This document shows positions 1 through 5,255 of a DNA stretch of 5,774 nt, piece after piece; within the stretch, counting starts at the first letter, position 1; every line of letters begins with the position of its first letter. A program made the position numbers and the translations under genes. Source of the stretch: Bacteroidota bacterium (GTDB lineage: Bacteria; Bacteroidota; Bacteroidia; Bacteroidales; Prolixibacteraceae). Below the pieces are notes generated by a model. It saw only the letters and a program-made list of their open reading frames with translations, ran no database searches and was not told the DNA's origin. Location of the stretch: positions 1-5,774 of the forward strand of contig JAUYEQ010000533.1 in the NCBI GenBank assembly GCA_030691295.1, given 5' to 3'.

Positions 1-8
1 TAAATGAT

Positions 9-677
9 ATGAACATTGTAACAATTGGATTGGGAAATTTTGGCGCTTCACTTGCCAAAACCCTTACTGCGTTGGGACACGAAGTGCTCGGAGTTGACAA
101 TGACCTGAACAAGGTTGAATATTTTAAAGACGTGGTTGCAAATACCATTTGCCTTGATGCGACCGATCCTCATGCTCTGCGTCTTTTGCCGGTTAAAGAG
201 GCCGATGTTTTTGTCGTTTGTATTGGCGAAGATTTCGGAATATCGGTAATGATTGCCGCATTGTTAAAAAAAATGGGTGTGGCTAGGGTTATTTGCCGCG
301 AAAGTTCTTCGATTCACCTAACCGTGCTCAAAGCCATTGGAATCAGGGAAACCATCAATCCTGAGTATGAATCGGCAAAGATCATCGCCCACAAACTACC
401 GTTTAAAGGCATCCAAAACATGTTCTCGATTTCTGATTCATTCAAAATCATTGACATGGTGATGCCAATTACGCTGATTGGCAAAAAGTATTCACCGGTC
501 AATTTCAGAAAAGAAATGCACCTGAAAATCATTGCACTGAAAAGGAACCACCGAATCGTTTATTCTTCGGCTCAGACCACCGAAAATGACGATAAAGTTG
601 ATCTTGACTTCAGGGAAAATGACACTTTGGTTTTAGTCGGCGAGATACGCGACATTAAAAAATTCCTTCACGAGTAG
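9..677 (+). CDS. ktrA: KtrA/TrkA-family potassium uptake regulatory subunit (RCK protein)
   Basis: This is a cytoplasmic, nucleotide-binding regulatory subunit that gates a KtrB/TrkH-type K+ (or K+/Na+) transporter. The N-terminal RCK_N Rossmann fold (about residues 1-135) is clear: the GLGNFG loop supplies G7, G9 and G12, and the acidic residue closing strand beta-2 is D30 in GVDND, which suggests NAD(H)/ATP-type ligand binding. RCK_C follows at about 140-222. At 222 aa it matches the single-RCK KtrA form and not the duplicated TrkA of E. coli (about 458 aa). The ATG at 9 puts the Rossmann strand directly at the N-terminus, as usual; an ATG at 4 reads into a stop after two codons. Stops in other frames at 1-3 and 5-7, and a TGA overlapping the start at 10-12, suggest that an upstream gene, probably the transporter subunit, ends almost on top of this start; that gene is outside the window. 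Family is confident; the ion is inferred. Confidence 0.93.
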   Translation: MNIVTIGLGNFGASLAKTLTALGHEVLGVDNDLNKVEYFKDVVANTICLDATDPHALRLLPVKEADVFVVCIGEDFGISVMIAALLKKMGVARVICRESSSIHLTVLKAIGIRETINPEYESAKIIAHKLPFKGIQNMFSISDSFKIIDMVMPITLIGKKYSPVNFRKEMHLKIIALKRNHRIVYSSAQTTENDDKVDLDFRENDTLVLVGEIRDIKKFLHE

Positions 678-683
678 TGAAAC

Positions 684-706
684 TGAAACGATGAGCCGTT
701 TTATTT
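684..706 (+). terminator. possible weak terminator after ktrA
   Basis: Just after the ktrA stop, a short stem of AAACG (686-690) pairs with CGTTT (697-701) around a 6-nt loop, extended by a G-U and a T-A pair (684-685 with 702-703). It runs into a T-rich stretch at 699-706. The stem is short and low in GC, so this is a weak candidate. The larger inverted repeat further downstream may contribute to stopping transcription instead. Confidence 0.3.
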
Positions 707-737
707 ACCTATTTGCTTTTTAGAGCAGTGATTTTTT

Positions 738-798
738 GTCATTCGTTGTCATTAAATTATCATTTTCGTAAATGACAACTTAATGACAATCAAATGAC
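738..798. other. long imperfect inverted repeat (hairpin or cruciform)
   Basis: The two opposed blocks of the AATGAC array can fold on each other around a TCGT loop at 766-769. Pairing runs 760-765 with 770-775, 757-758 with 777-778, 746-755 with 780-789 (ten uninterrupted pairs, TTGTCATTAA with TTAATGACAA), and 738-743 with 793-798. That is about 24 Watson-Crick pairs with single mismatches at 759/776 and 756/779 and a small internal loop near 744/791. It is AT-rich and is not followed by a clean T-tract on either strand, so it is not a textbook intrinsic terminator, though its place between convergent genes would fit a bidirectional transcription block. Confidence 0.6.
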
Positions 799-820
799 CA
801 TTTAAATGACTTTAAATAAC
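738..820. repeat. helically spaced AATGAC repeat array
   Basis: This lies in the 172-bp gap between two convergent genes. ATGAC occurs on the + strand at 772, 783, 794 and 806, with a one-mismatch copy (ATAAC) at 816. The complement GTCAT occurs at 738 and 748, with a one-mismatch copy (ATCAT) at 759. Successive copies start 10-12 bp apart, about one helical turn, and the flanks are shared too ([T/A]AATGAC[A/C]A in most). That makes six exact and two near copies of a unit of about 11 bp, in two opposed blocks. CATTTAAATG at 799-808 is a perfect palindrome made from two units. No ORF is present. Function is unknown: an array of protein-binding sites, a remnant of a small mobile repeat, or part of a bidirectional termination region are all possible. 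Confidence 0.75.
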
Positions 821-849
821 CTTGGTAAATTTCAGAACATCCAAAGAAA

Positions 850-2295
850 CTAATATACCTCCATGTTCGAGATTACCGGACAGGCTTTTGAACCAGTGAT
901 TACCAACCGGACTTTTTGAGCCTCAACCGGATCGATGCGAAGGATTCGTTTGTAGCCAATGGTAGTTCCTTTTGCTACTTCCAGCCAGCTACCGTCTTTT
1001 TCAATTTCTACTGAAAAACTCTTAATACGCTGTCCCAGTTTAATGTATTCCTGAATCAGCACATAACTTACTAATTTGTTTTCGCCGAGATCAATTTCCA
1101 GTGTTCCGGTTTGCTCCTCATCGTTGGTTGCCCAATAGGTTTCCTTGTTTCCGTCGGTCACCATTGATGCTTCGTAAACCGGTGAATTTCCGCGAACCGC
1201 TGAGGCTTTTGCAGGTTTGTTCAATGCAATGTTGGTGGCGAAACGTTCATCAATTAATTTTTTCCAGCCAAGCAGCGAAGCCACATCAATTTCATTTACC
1301 AGTCCGCGGCGATCGGGAGGAATATTCAGTATCAGGTTGGAGCCCCGACCTACCGAACTCAGATAAATATCGAAAAGTTGTTCCGGAGTTTTAACCAATG
1401 AATCTTCTTTTTCATGGTAAAACCATCCCGGACGAATTGAAACATCTACTTCAGCCGGAATCCAGGCGGTGCCGTTTTCTTCACCTGTATTCAATAATTT
1501 CTCAATGCCGCCTTTCCCGGCATACAAAGTATCAGGTGTAATGGTGTTCCAGTTGGTTTCATTCACAAAACCGCGTTCGTTGCCGCACCAGCGAATATCA
1601 GGACCTGCATCGCTGAAAAAAATTACATTGGGTTCCATTCCGCGAATCAGTTCAAGAGTAGTTGGCCAGTCATAATAAGTTCTGCCGTCAATTTTTCGCT
1701 TTTCGTTTGCACCTCCGTAATAACCGTCGCCACCATTGGCGCCATCAAACCACATTTCGAAAACCGGAGCATGTGCCGTGAAAAGTTCTTTTAGCTGATT
1801 CCGGTAATATTCCACGTACGATGGCGAACCGTAATCAGCGCGGTTCCGATCCCATGGCGAAAGATAAACACCGAATTTAAGCCCATCGGCGCGACTCGCT
1901 TTTTCAACTTCGTCAACCACATTCCCCTTCCCGTCTTTGTATGGGCTGTTCTTTACAGAGTGTTCGGTGAATTCGCTTGGCCACAAACAAAATCCGTCGT
2001 GGTGTTTGCAGGTTAAAACCAGTCCGGTCAATCCGGCGGCTTTAAAGGTTTTGGTCCATTGCGTCACATCCATTGCGGTTGGATTAAAAACCGAAGGGCT
2101 TTCGTCGCCAAACCCCCATTCTTTGTCAGTAAATGTATTGGTAGTGAAATGTACAAACGCGTATTGTTCCATTTCGTGCCAGGCAAGCTGACGTTCGGTT
2201 GGTACGGGCAGAACCGGTTCGGGAGGTGAAACAACTTTCTGGCAGGCAGTTAAAAGGAAATAAATACTCAGGAAGATCAGGCTAAGTTTTTTCAT
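850..2295 (-). CDS. lipoprotein alpha-L-fucosidase (GH29) with C-terminal F5/8 type C module
   Basis: This is a retaining exo-glycosidase that would release terminal alpha-L-fucose from glycans. Residues 1-18 form a lipoprotein signal peptide with lipobox LTAC, giving lipidated C18. The GH29 catalytic barrel covers about residues 33-350: the substrate-pocket motif KHHDGF holds H98, H99 and D100, the nucleophile is D184 in MWFDGAN, and E240 in WCGNE is my best candidate for the general acid/base, by analogy with the GH29-B subfamily (alpha-1,3/1,4-fucosidases). A galactose-binding-like F5/8 type C (CBM32-like) domain covers about 355-481, with the typical ASMVTDGN and TYWATND stretch. The residues after C18 (QKVVSPPEP) lack the acidic surface-export signal, so the enzyme may face the periplasm; that is inference. 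No SusC/SusD or other polysaccharide-utilisation gene adjoins it. It is separated from secG by a terminator, so it needs its own promoter, which I could not identify. Family is very sure; exact linkage is not. Confidence 0.95.
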   Translation of the reverse strand: MKKLSLIFLSIYFLLTACQKVVSPPEPVLPVPTERQLAWHEMEQYAFVHFTTNTFTDKEWGFGDESPSVFNPTAMDVTQWTKTFKAAGLTGLVLTCKHHDGFCLWPSEFTEHSVKNSPYKDGKGNVVDEVEKASRADGLKFGVYLSPWDRNRADYGSPSYVEYYRNQLKELFTAHAPVFEMWFDGANGGDGYYGGANEKRKIDGRTYYDWPTTLELIRGMEPNVIFFSDAGPDIRWCGNERGFVNETNWNTITPDTLYAGKGGIEKLLNTGEENGTAWIPAEVDVSIRPGWFYHEKEDSLVKTPEQLFDIYLSSVGRGSNLILNIPPDRRGLVNEIDVASLLGWKKLIDERFATNIALNKPAKASAVRGNSPVYEASMVTDGNKETYWATNDEEQTGTLEIDLGENKLVSYVLIQEYIKLGQRIKSFSVEIEKDGSWLEVAKGTTIGYKRILRIDPVEAQKVRLVITGSKACPVISNMEVY

Positions 2296-2333
2296 CGCTG
2301 GTTGGTTTAGGTATTATTTGAAAATAAAGGAAC

Positions 2334-2373
2334 AAAAAAAATCTTCAACGAATTAACATTGAAGATTCTTTTT
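2334..2373 (-). terminator. Rho-independent terminator of the lptE-secG operon
   Basis: A perfect 9-bp stem, AATCTTCAA at 2340-2348 with TTGAAGATT at 2359-2367, encloses a 10-nt loop. Read on the minus strand, downstream of secG, the stem runs straight into eight T residues (complement of the A run at 2334-2341). After one mismatch (2339/2368) five further A-T pairs (2334-2338 with 2369-2373) extend the stem, so it could also stop transcription on the plus strand. A second, weaker 6-bp hairpin (TTCAGA at 2384-2389 with TCTGAA at 2396-2401) lies between it and the secG stop. The rest of the 116-bp gap before the fucosidase start shows no gene. Confidence 0.85.
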
Positions 2374-2411
2374 GTATCGCATGTTCAGATTTTATTCTGA
2401 ATGAATAGGTC

Positions 2412-2768
2412 TTAATTGGTGCTATCGGTAGCAGCAGGTGCCGGAGCGGTAGCAGGCGCCGGAGCAGGAAAACTTGGTAGTTGATTTGGGTCAACTGCGT
2501 TTTCTATCTGATCTTTAATCACTGACTGGTTACCAACTTTGGCATCTCTTGGAATGAAGGCTACGCCAACGATTGACAAAAACAACAATGCACCGGCTAA
2601 ACCCCAGGTTGCTTTTTCAAGAAAATCGGTTGTTTTGCGAACGCCCATAATCTGGTTTGAAGCTTGAAAATTACTTGCCAATCCACCTCCTTTTGAGTTC
2701 TGTACCAATACAATTAAAATTAGTAAAATGCAGGTAATGAATAATAAAACTGTGATCAGTGTGTACAT
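2412..2768 (-). CDS. secG: preprotein translocase subunit SecG
   Basis: SecG is the small accessory subunit of the SecYEG channel in the inner membrane, which assists SecA-driven export. The protein has two hydrophobic segments, about residues 3-23 and 53-74, joined by a loop carrying the family hallmark VQNSKGGGLA and a short amphipathic stretch (KTTDFLEKATW). At 118 aa it is somewhat longer than the core family because of a C-terminal tail rich in Ala and Pro (about 98-118), encoded partly by an 18-bp imperfect tandem repeat. If topology follows E. coli SecG, this tail lies in the periplasm. It is the last gene of the operon, starting 10 nt after the TPR gene, and is followed by a strong terminator. 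No Shine-Dalgarno sequence precedes the start, as is usual in Bacteroidota. Confidence 0.95.
   Translation of the reverse strand: MYTLITVLLFITCILLILIVLVQNSKGGGLASNFQASNQIMGVRKTTDFLEKATWGLAGALLFLSIVGVAFIPRDAKVGNQSVIKDQIENAVDPNQLPSFPAPAPATAPAPAATDSTN
2434..2469. repeat. 18-bp imperfect tandem repeat in the secG tail
   Basis: Two adjacent 18-bp units (2434-2451 and 2452-2469) match at 15 of 18 positions and encode the alternating Ala-Pro stretch of the SecG C-terminus. Such in-frame units can change copy number between strains without breaking the gene. Confidence 0.6.
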
Positions 2769-2778
2769 GTTAAATGGA

Positions 2779-3438
2779 TTAATTGTTCATTAAAATTTTG
2801 ATTTTTTCAATCTGACCGGCAAAGTAAGTACTTTTTTCCGGATATTTCAAAGTTAATTTCTCAAATATCTGGATGGCCTTTTTGTAATAACCTTGCTGTG
2901 CATATATGTTGGCCAGAGTTTCGGTTACAAATTCTTCGCTGCCGTCGTCCTTTGCCGTCTTGCCTTCTGTTGGCGAGCCCGATTCCTTGTCGGTTATCTG
3001 TGGCATTTTAGGTTGCGCCTGCAAAAACTTGTCGATCAAACCAAATCCTTTTGCCGGTTTTTTGGGTGTTTCCTGAACTGTTTCTTCCGGACTTCCTGCT
3101 GGTTTTTCATTGGTATCAAGCTTGTATTCCCCGGGAAATATCAGGTTGAAAACCGGATCCTTGACTTCTGATGGTTCGTTGCTGGTTTCCGATTCAGTTT
3201 CGGGTTCCGTTTTATTCAGGAAAAGATATAATTTCCGGCGATCCTGAATACGAATGGCTCCGCTGATCAATTCCTGTTCAAAAGAAGGTTCGTTCAGATT
3301 TTTCAGGTTTTTCAGGTAAAGCATCCAGCCGGCTTCAAATGCAGGATACCGTTCCGTGAGTTCTTTCAGGAGCGGAAGTGATTTCCGGTTCAGCAGCCCG
3401 GGAGTCTCCATGTATTTGTATAATTGGTCGGCTGTCAT
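2779..3438 (-). CDS. TPR-containing protein of the lptE-secG operon, function unknown
   Basis: This is a 219-aa soluble protein with no signal peptide or membrane segment. The N-terminal part (about 1-76) is helical, with the look of a short helical-repeat domain (LPLLKELTERYPAFEAGWML). A middle linker (about 77-165) is rich in Glu, Pro, Lys and Ser and is probably disordered, apart from two short hydrophobic islands: VFNLIFPGEY at 96-105 and GLIDKFLQAQPKMP at 133-146. The C-terminus (about 169-203) is one clear tetratricopeptide repeat: TLANIYAQQGYYKKAIQIFEKL, ending in KYP. TPRs bind partner proteins, so a scaffold or adaptor role is reasonable, but the partner is unknown. The gene starts 4 nt after lptE and ends 10 nt before secG, so it is almost certainly cotranscribed with both. 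I recall similar proteins at this place in other Bacteroidota; no characterised function comes to mind. Confidence 0.85.
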   Translation of the reverse strand: MTADQLYKYMETPGLLNRKSLPLLKELTERYPAFEAGWMLYLKNLKNLNEPSFEQELISGAIRIQDRRKLYLFLNKTEPETESETSNEPSEVKDPVFNLIFPGEYKLDTNEKPAGSPEETVQETPKKPAKGFGLIDKFLQAQPKMPQITDKESGSPTEGKTAKDDGSEEFVTETLANIYAQQGYYKKAIQIFEKLTLKYPEKSTYFAGQIEKIKILMNN

Positions 3439-3442
3439 TTAT

Positions 3443-3961
3443 TTACCAGTTGGCTATCGAAGCATTGAAAATATCGTCGGTCAGTTTTTTAATGATTTCA
3501 GGCACCAGGCCGTCTTCTATTGCACTGAGCGATTGGTTACTGTCGAAATCTTCGTAAGCAGTAAACGATTTGTCCCAGTCCTGCTCGTGGTCTTTGTTAT
3601 TTACGAATTTAACCTTGATGGTAATGGTCAGGCGGTTTTGTGCTGCAAGGTCGCCTTCACCAATATTCATCGGCTTCACATCGTAATCAGTTATTTGTCC
3701 CGAAAACTCAAGATCGCCGCTCTCCGAAATCTGGTTGAGCGAGGTTTGTTTGATCAGTTTTTCCTGCAAGCCATCGGTAAATTGTTGACTTAAATTTGGA
3801 TTTACCAGTCGTGCCCGGTTGGGAAAATAGTAAACCGAAAATGTTTTCACATTTGGTGCAATGGAGGCACCGGTAAACGAATAGCTAACTTTACAGGCTG
3901 TAAATATGGCCGTTACGAAAACCGCTGTAAGTAATATGAGTGTGTAAATTCGTATTTTCAT
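3443..3961 (-). CDS. lptE: LptE-family LPS assembly lipoprotein
   Basis: LptE is the outer-membrane lipoprotein that plugs the LptD beta-barrel and helps place lipopolysaccharide in the outer leaflet. The 172-aa product starts with a lipoprotein signal peptide (residues 1-22, lipobox FTAC) giving lipidated C23. The mature part has the Bacteroidota form of the family: YSFTGASIAPNVKTFSVYYF just after the cysteine, a helix with LSQQFTDGLQEKL, then alternating strands (DLEFSGQITDYDV, RLTITIKVKFVNN) and a C-terminal helix (IIKKLTDDIFNASIANW). No acidic surface-export signal follows C23, which suits a periplasm-facing subunit. The start lies 2 nt after the stop of the sigma-54 activator, implying translational coupling. 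LptD is not in the window. The family call rests on overall pattern, since LptE sequences diverge strongly between phyla. Confidence 0.87.
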   Translation of the reverse strand: MKIRIYTLILLTAVFVTAIFTACKVSYSFTGASIAPNVKTFSVYYFPNRARLVNPNLSQQFTDGLQEKLIKQTSLNQISESGDLEFSGQITDYDVKPMNIGEGDLAAQNRLTITIKVKFVNNKDHEQDWDKSFTAYEDFDSNQSLSAIEDGLVPEIIKKLTDDIFNASIANW

Positions 3962-3963
3962 AA

Positions 3964-5196
3964 TTATTGAATGTCGTATTCTTTTATTTTCCGGTAAAGT
4001 GTCCGCTCCGAAATGCCAAGTTCACTGGCGGCATGCTTCCTTTTTCCTTTGTGCTTTTCAAGTGCTTTTCGAATCATTTCAACCTCTTTGTCTTCAAGCG
4101 ATAACGATTCTTCGACGAATTCTTCGGTGTCAAAGATATTATTGTTCTCCACCGGTTTACTGTTAGCCCTGGCGGGAGCTTGCTGATCGGGAACGTAATT
4201 TCCGTTTTCGGTTTGATAAAGTTTGCGGATTAGCTGGGCATTGTCGTCGCGGATGTCGGCAACAGTAGCCTCATTCTCCAGCATGTCATGAACCAGCTTC
4301 TTCAGGTCGTTCATGTCTTTCTTCATATCGAACAGTATCTGATACAAAATTTCACGCTCCGAGGCGAAGGTTTTTTCATCCAGTCCGCGGTACAATGCAG
4401 GAAGTTTGCTGCCGGCCTGAAGCGGAATGTAATGCTGAAGCGTTTTTGCATCGATGATTCGTTCCTTTTCGATGATCGAAATCTGTTCGGTAATATTTTT
4501 TAATTGGCGTACATTTCCGGGCCAGTCATAACCAATCAAAACCCCGACGGCTTCATTGTCGAGTCTGATAGTTGGCATGCGGTATTTTTCGGCAAAATCG
4601 GAGGCGAATTTCCTGAACAACAAATGGATATCTTCCTTGCGGTCGCGCAACGGCAAAACCTTTAGGGGCACGGTATTCAGGCGGTAATACAAATCTTCAC
4701 GGAATTTTCCCTTTTCGATGGCATCAGTAACATTCACATTGGTAGCTGCCACCACCCTTACATTTGTTTTAAGCGTTTTTGAAGAACCAACTTTCATGAA
4801 TTCACCGGCTTCCAATACGCGCAGTAAACGTACCTGTGTAGAAAGTGGAAGTTCACCGATTTCATCAAGGAAAATGGTTCCGCCGTCGGCTTCTTCAAAA
4901 TAACCTTTGCGGTCGGCCATGGCACCGGTAAACGAACCCTTTTCATGACCAAATAGCTCTGAATCAATTGTTCCTTCAGGTATTGCGCCGCAGTTTACAG
5001 CAATGTACTTTCCGTGTTTGCGTGTCGAGAACTGATGAATGATTTGCGGAAAAGATTCTTTTCCTGTACCACTTTCACCGGTAATCAGCACCGACAAATC
5101 TGTTGGAGCCACCTGAACAGCAATTTCAATTACCCGCTGTAAGCCGGGTGAGCTGCCTATAATTCCAAAACGTTGTTTTATTTCCTGAATATCCAT
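3964..5196 (-). CDS. sigma-54-dependent transcriptional activator (AAA+ with Fis-type HTH, no receiver domain)
   Basis: This is a bacterial enhancer-binding protein that would use ATP to open sigma-54 (RpoN) promoters. The AAA+ domain starts almost at the N-terminus: Walker A GESGTGKE at 40-47, the sigma-54-contacting loop GSFTGA at 87-92 (usual GAFTGA, A changed to S), Walker [13 protein letters not shown] at 105-116 with D111 and E112, sensor I at N153 (VVAATN), the [10 protein letters not shown] segment at 165-174 and sensor II WPGNVR at 225-230. A long, charged, probably coiled-coil linker (about 262-365) leads to a Fis-type helix-turn-helix at about 370-406 ([17 protein letters not shown]). 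No response-receiver, GAF or PAS domain is present, so activity is probably set by a partner protein, by the linker, or by expression level. It heads the operon with lptE, the TPR gene and secG. Target promoters are not visible in this window. I give no gene symbol because the close family is not one I can name. Confidence 0.94.
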   Translation of the reverse strand: MDIQEIKQRFGIIGSSPGLQRVIEIAVQVAPTDLSVLITGESGTGKESFPQIIHQFSTRKHGKYIAVNCGAIPEGTIDSELFGHEKGSFTGAMADRKGYFEEADGGTIFLDEIGELPLSTQVRLLRVLEAGEFMKVGSSKTLKTNVRVVAATNVNVTDAIEKGKFREDLYYRLNTVPLKVLPLRDRKEDIHLLFRKFASDFAEKYRMPTIRLDNEAVGVLIGYDWPGNVRQLKNITEQISIIEKERIIDAKTLQHYIPLQAGSKLPALYRGLDEKTFASEREILYQILFDMKKDMNDLKKLVHDMLENEATVADIRDDNAQLIRKLYQTENGNYVPDQQAPARANSKPVENNNIFDTEEFVEESLSLEDKEVEMIRKALEKHKGKRKHAASELGISERTLYRKIKEYDIQ

Positions 5197-5212
5197 TATA
5201 AGGCCAAATGTT

Positions 5213-5220
5213 TAACTTTG
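5213..5220 (+). promoter_or_regulatory. putative Bacteroidota -7 promoter element for kdsB
   Basis: TAACTTTG matches the Bacteroidota -7 consensus TAnnTTTG exactly and sits 35 bp upstream of the kdsB start, predicting transcription from about 5226-5228 and a leader of roughly 30 nt. No convincing -33 TTTG is seen at the expected distance, where the sequence already lies in the 5' end of the divergent activator gene. Confidence 0.55.
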
Positions 5221-5228
5221 CAAAATTA
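5221..5228 (-). promoter_or_regulatory. putative Bacteroidota -7 promoter element for the activator-lptE-secG operon
   Basis: Read on the minus strand this is TAATTTTG, again an exact match to TAnnTTTG. It directly abuts the plus-strand element, and the two form a 16-bp near-palindrome with a single mismatched pair. It predicts a start near 5214 and a leader of about 18 nt before the activator ATG. No clear -33 element is seen. Confidence 0.5.
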
Positions 5229-5255
5229 CTATTTTAACCCTTAAGTACTGATTAA

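Noticed and set aside
314..532. 72-codon minus-strand open frame with hydrophobic stretches
   Set aside because: Antisense to ktrA, whose RCK fold is continuous across the region.
738..820. CRISPR array
   Set aside because: The repeated unit is only about 11 bp, with no spacers of constant length and with copies in both orientations.
1101..2191. Three plus-strand open frames (1101-1394, 1469-1675, 1937-2191)
   Set aside because: All lie antisense inside the fucosidase catalytic and binding modules and have no family resemblance.
2296..2340. Promoter for the fucosidase gene
   Set aside because: Read on the minus strand, the best -7 candidate (TATTTTCA) departs from TAnnTTTG at two positions and no -33 element is evident; too weak to call.
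2893..3171. 92-codon plus-strand open frame with a Cys/Phe-rich product
   Set aside because: Fully antisense to the TPR gene; the unusual composition is what the complement of its Glu/Lys/Pro-rich linker codons would give.
3356..3793. 145-codon open frame on the plus strand
   Set aside because: It runs antisense across the lptE/TPR gene junction, both strongly supported on the minus strand; its translation shows no recognisable domain and it lacks a promoter-like element.
4288..4903. Plus-strand open frames 4288-4503 and 4718-4903
   Set aside because: Antisense to the activator's linker and AAA+ core; no independent support.
5197..5255. Sigma-54 (-24/-12) promoter upstream of the activator or kdsB
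   Set aside because: No TGGC...TTGC pair at the required spacing is present on either strand.
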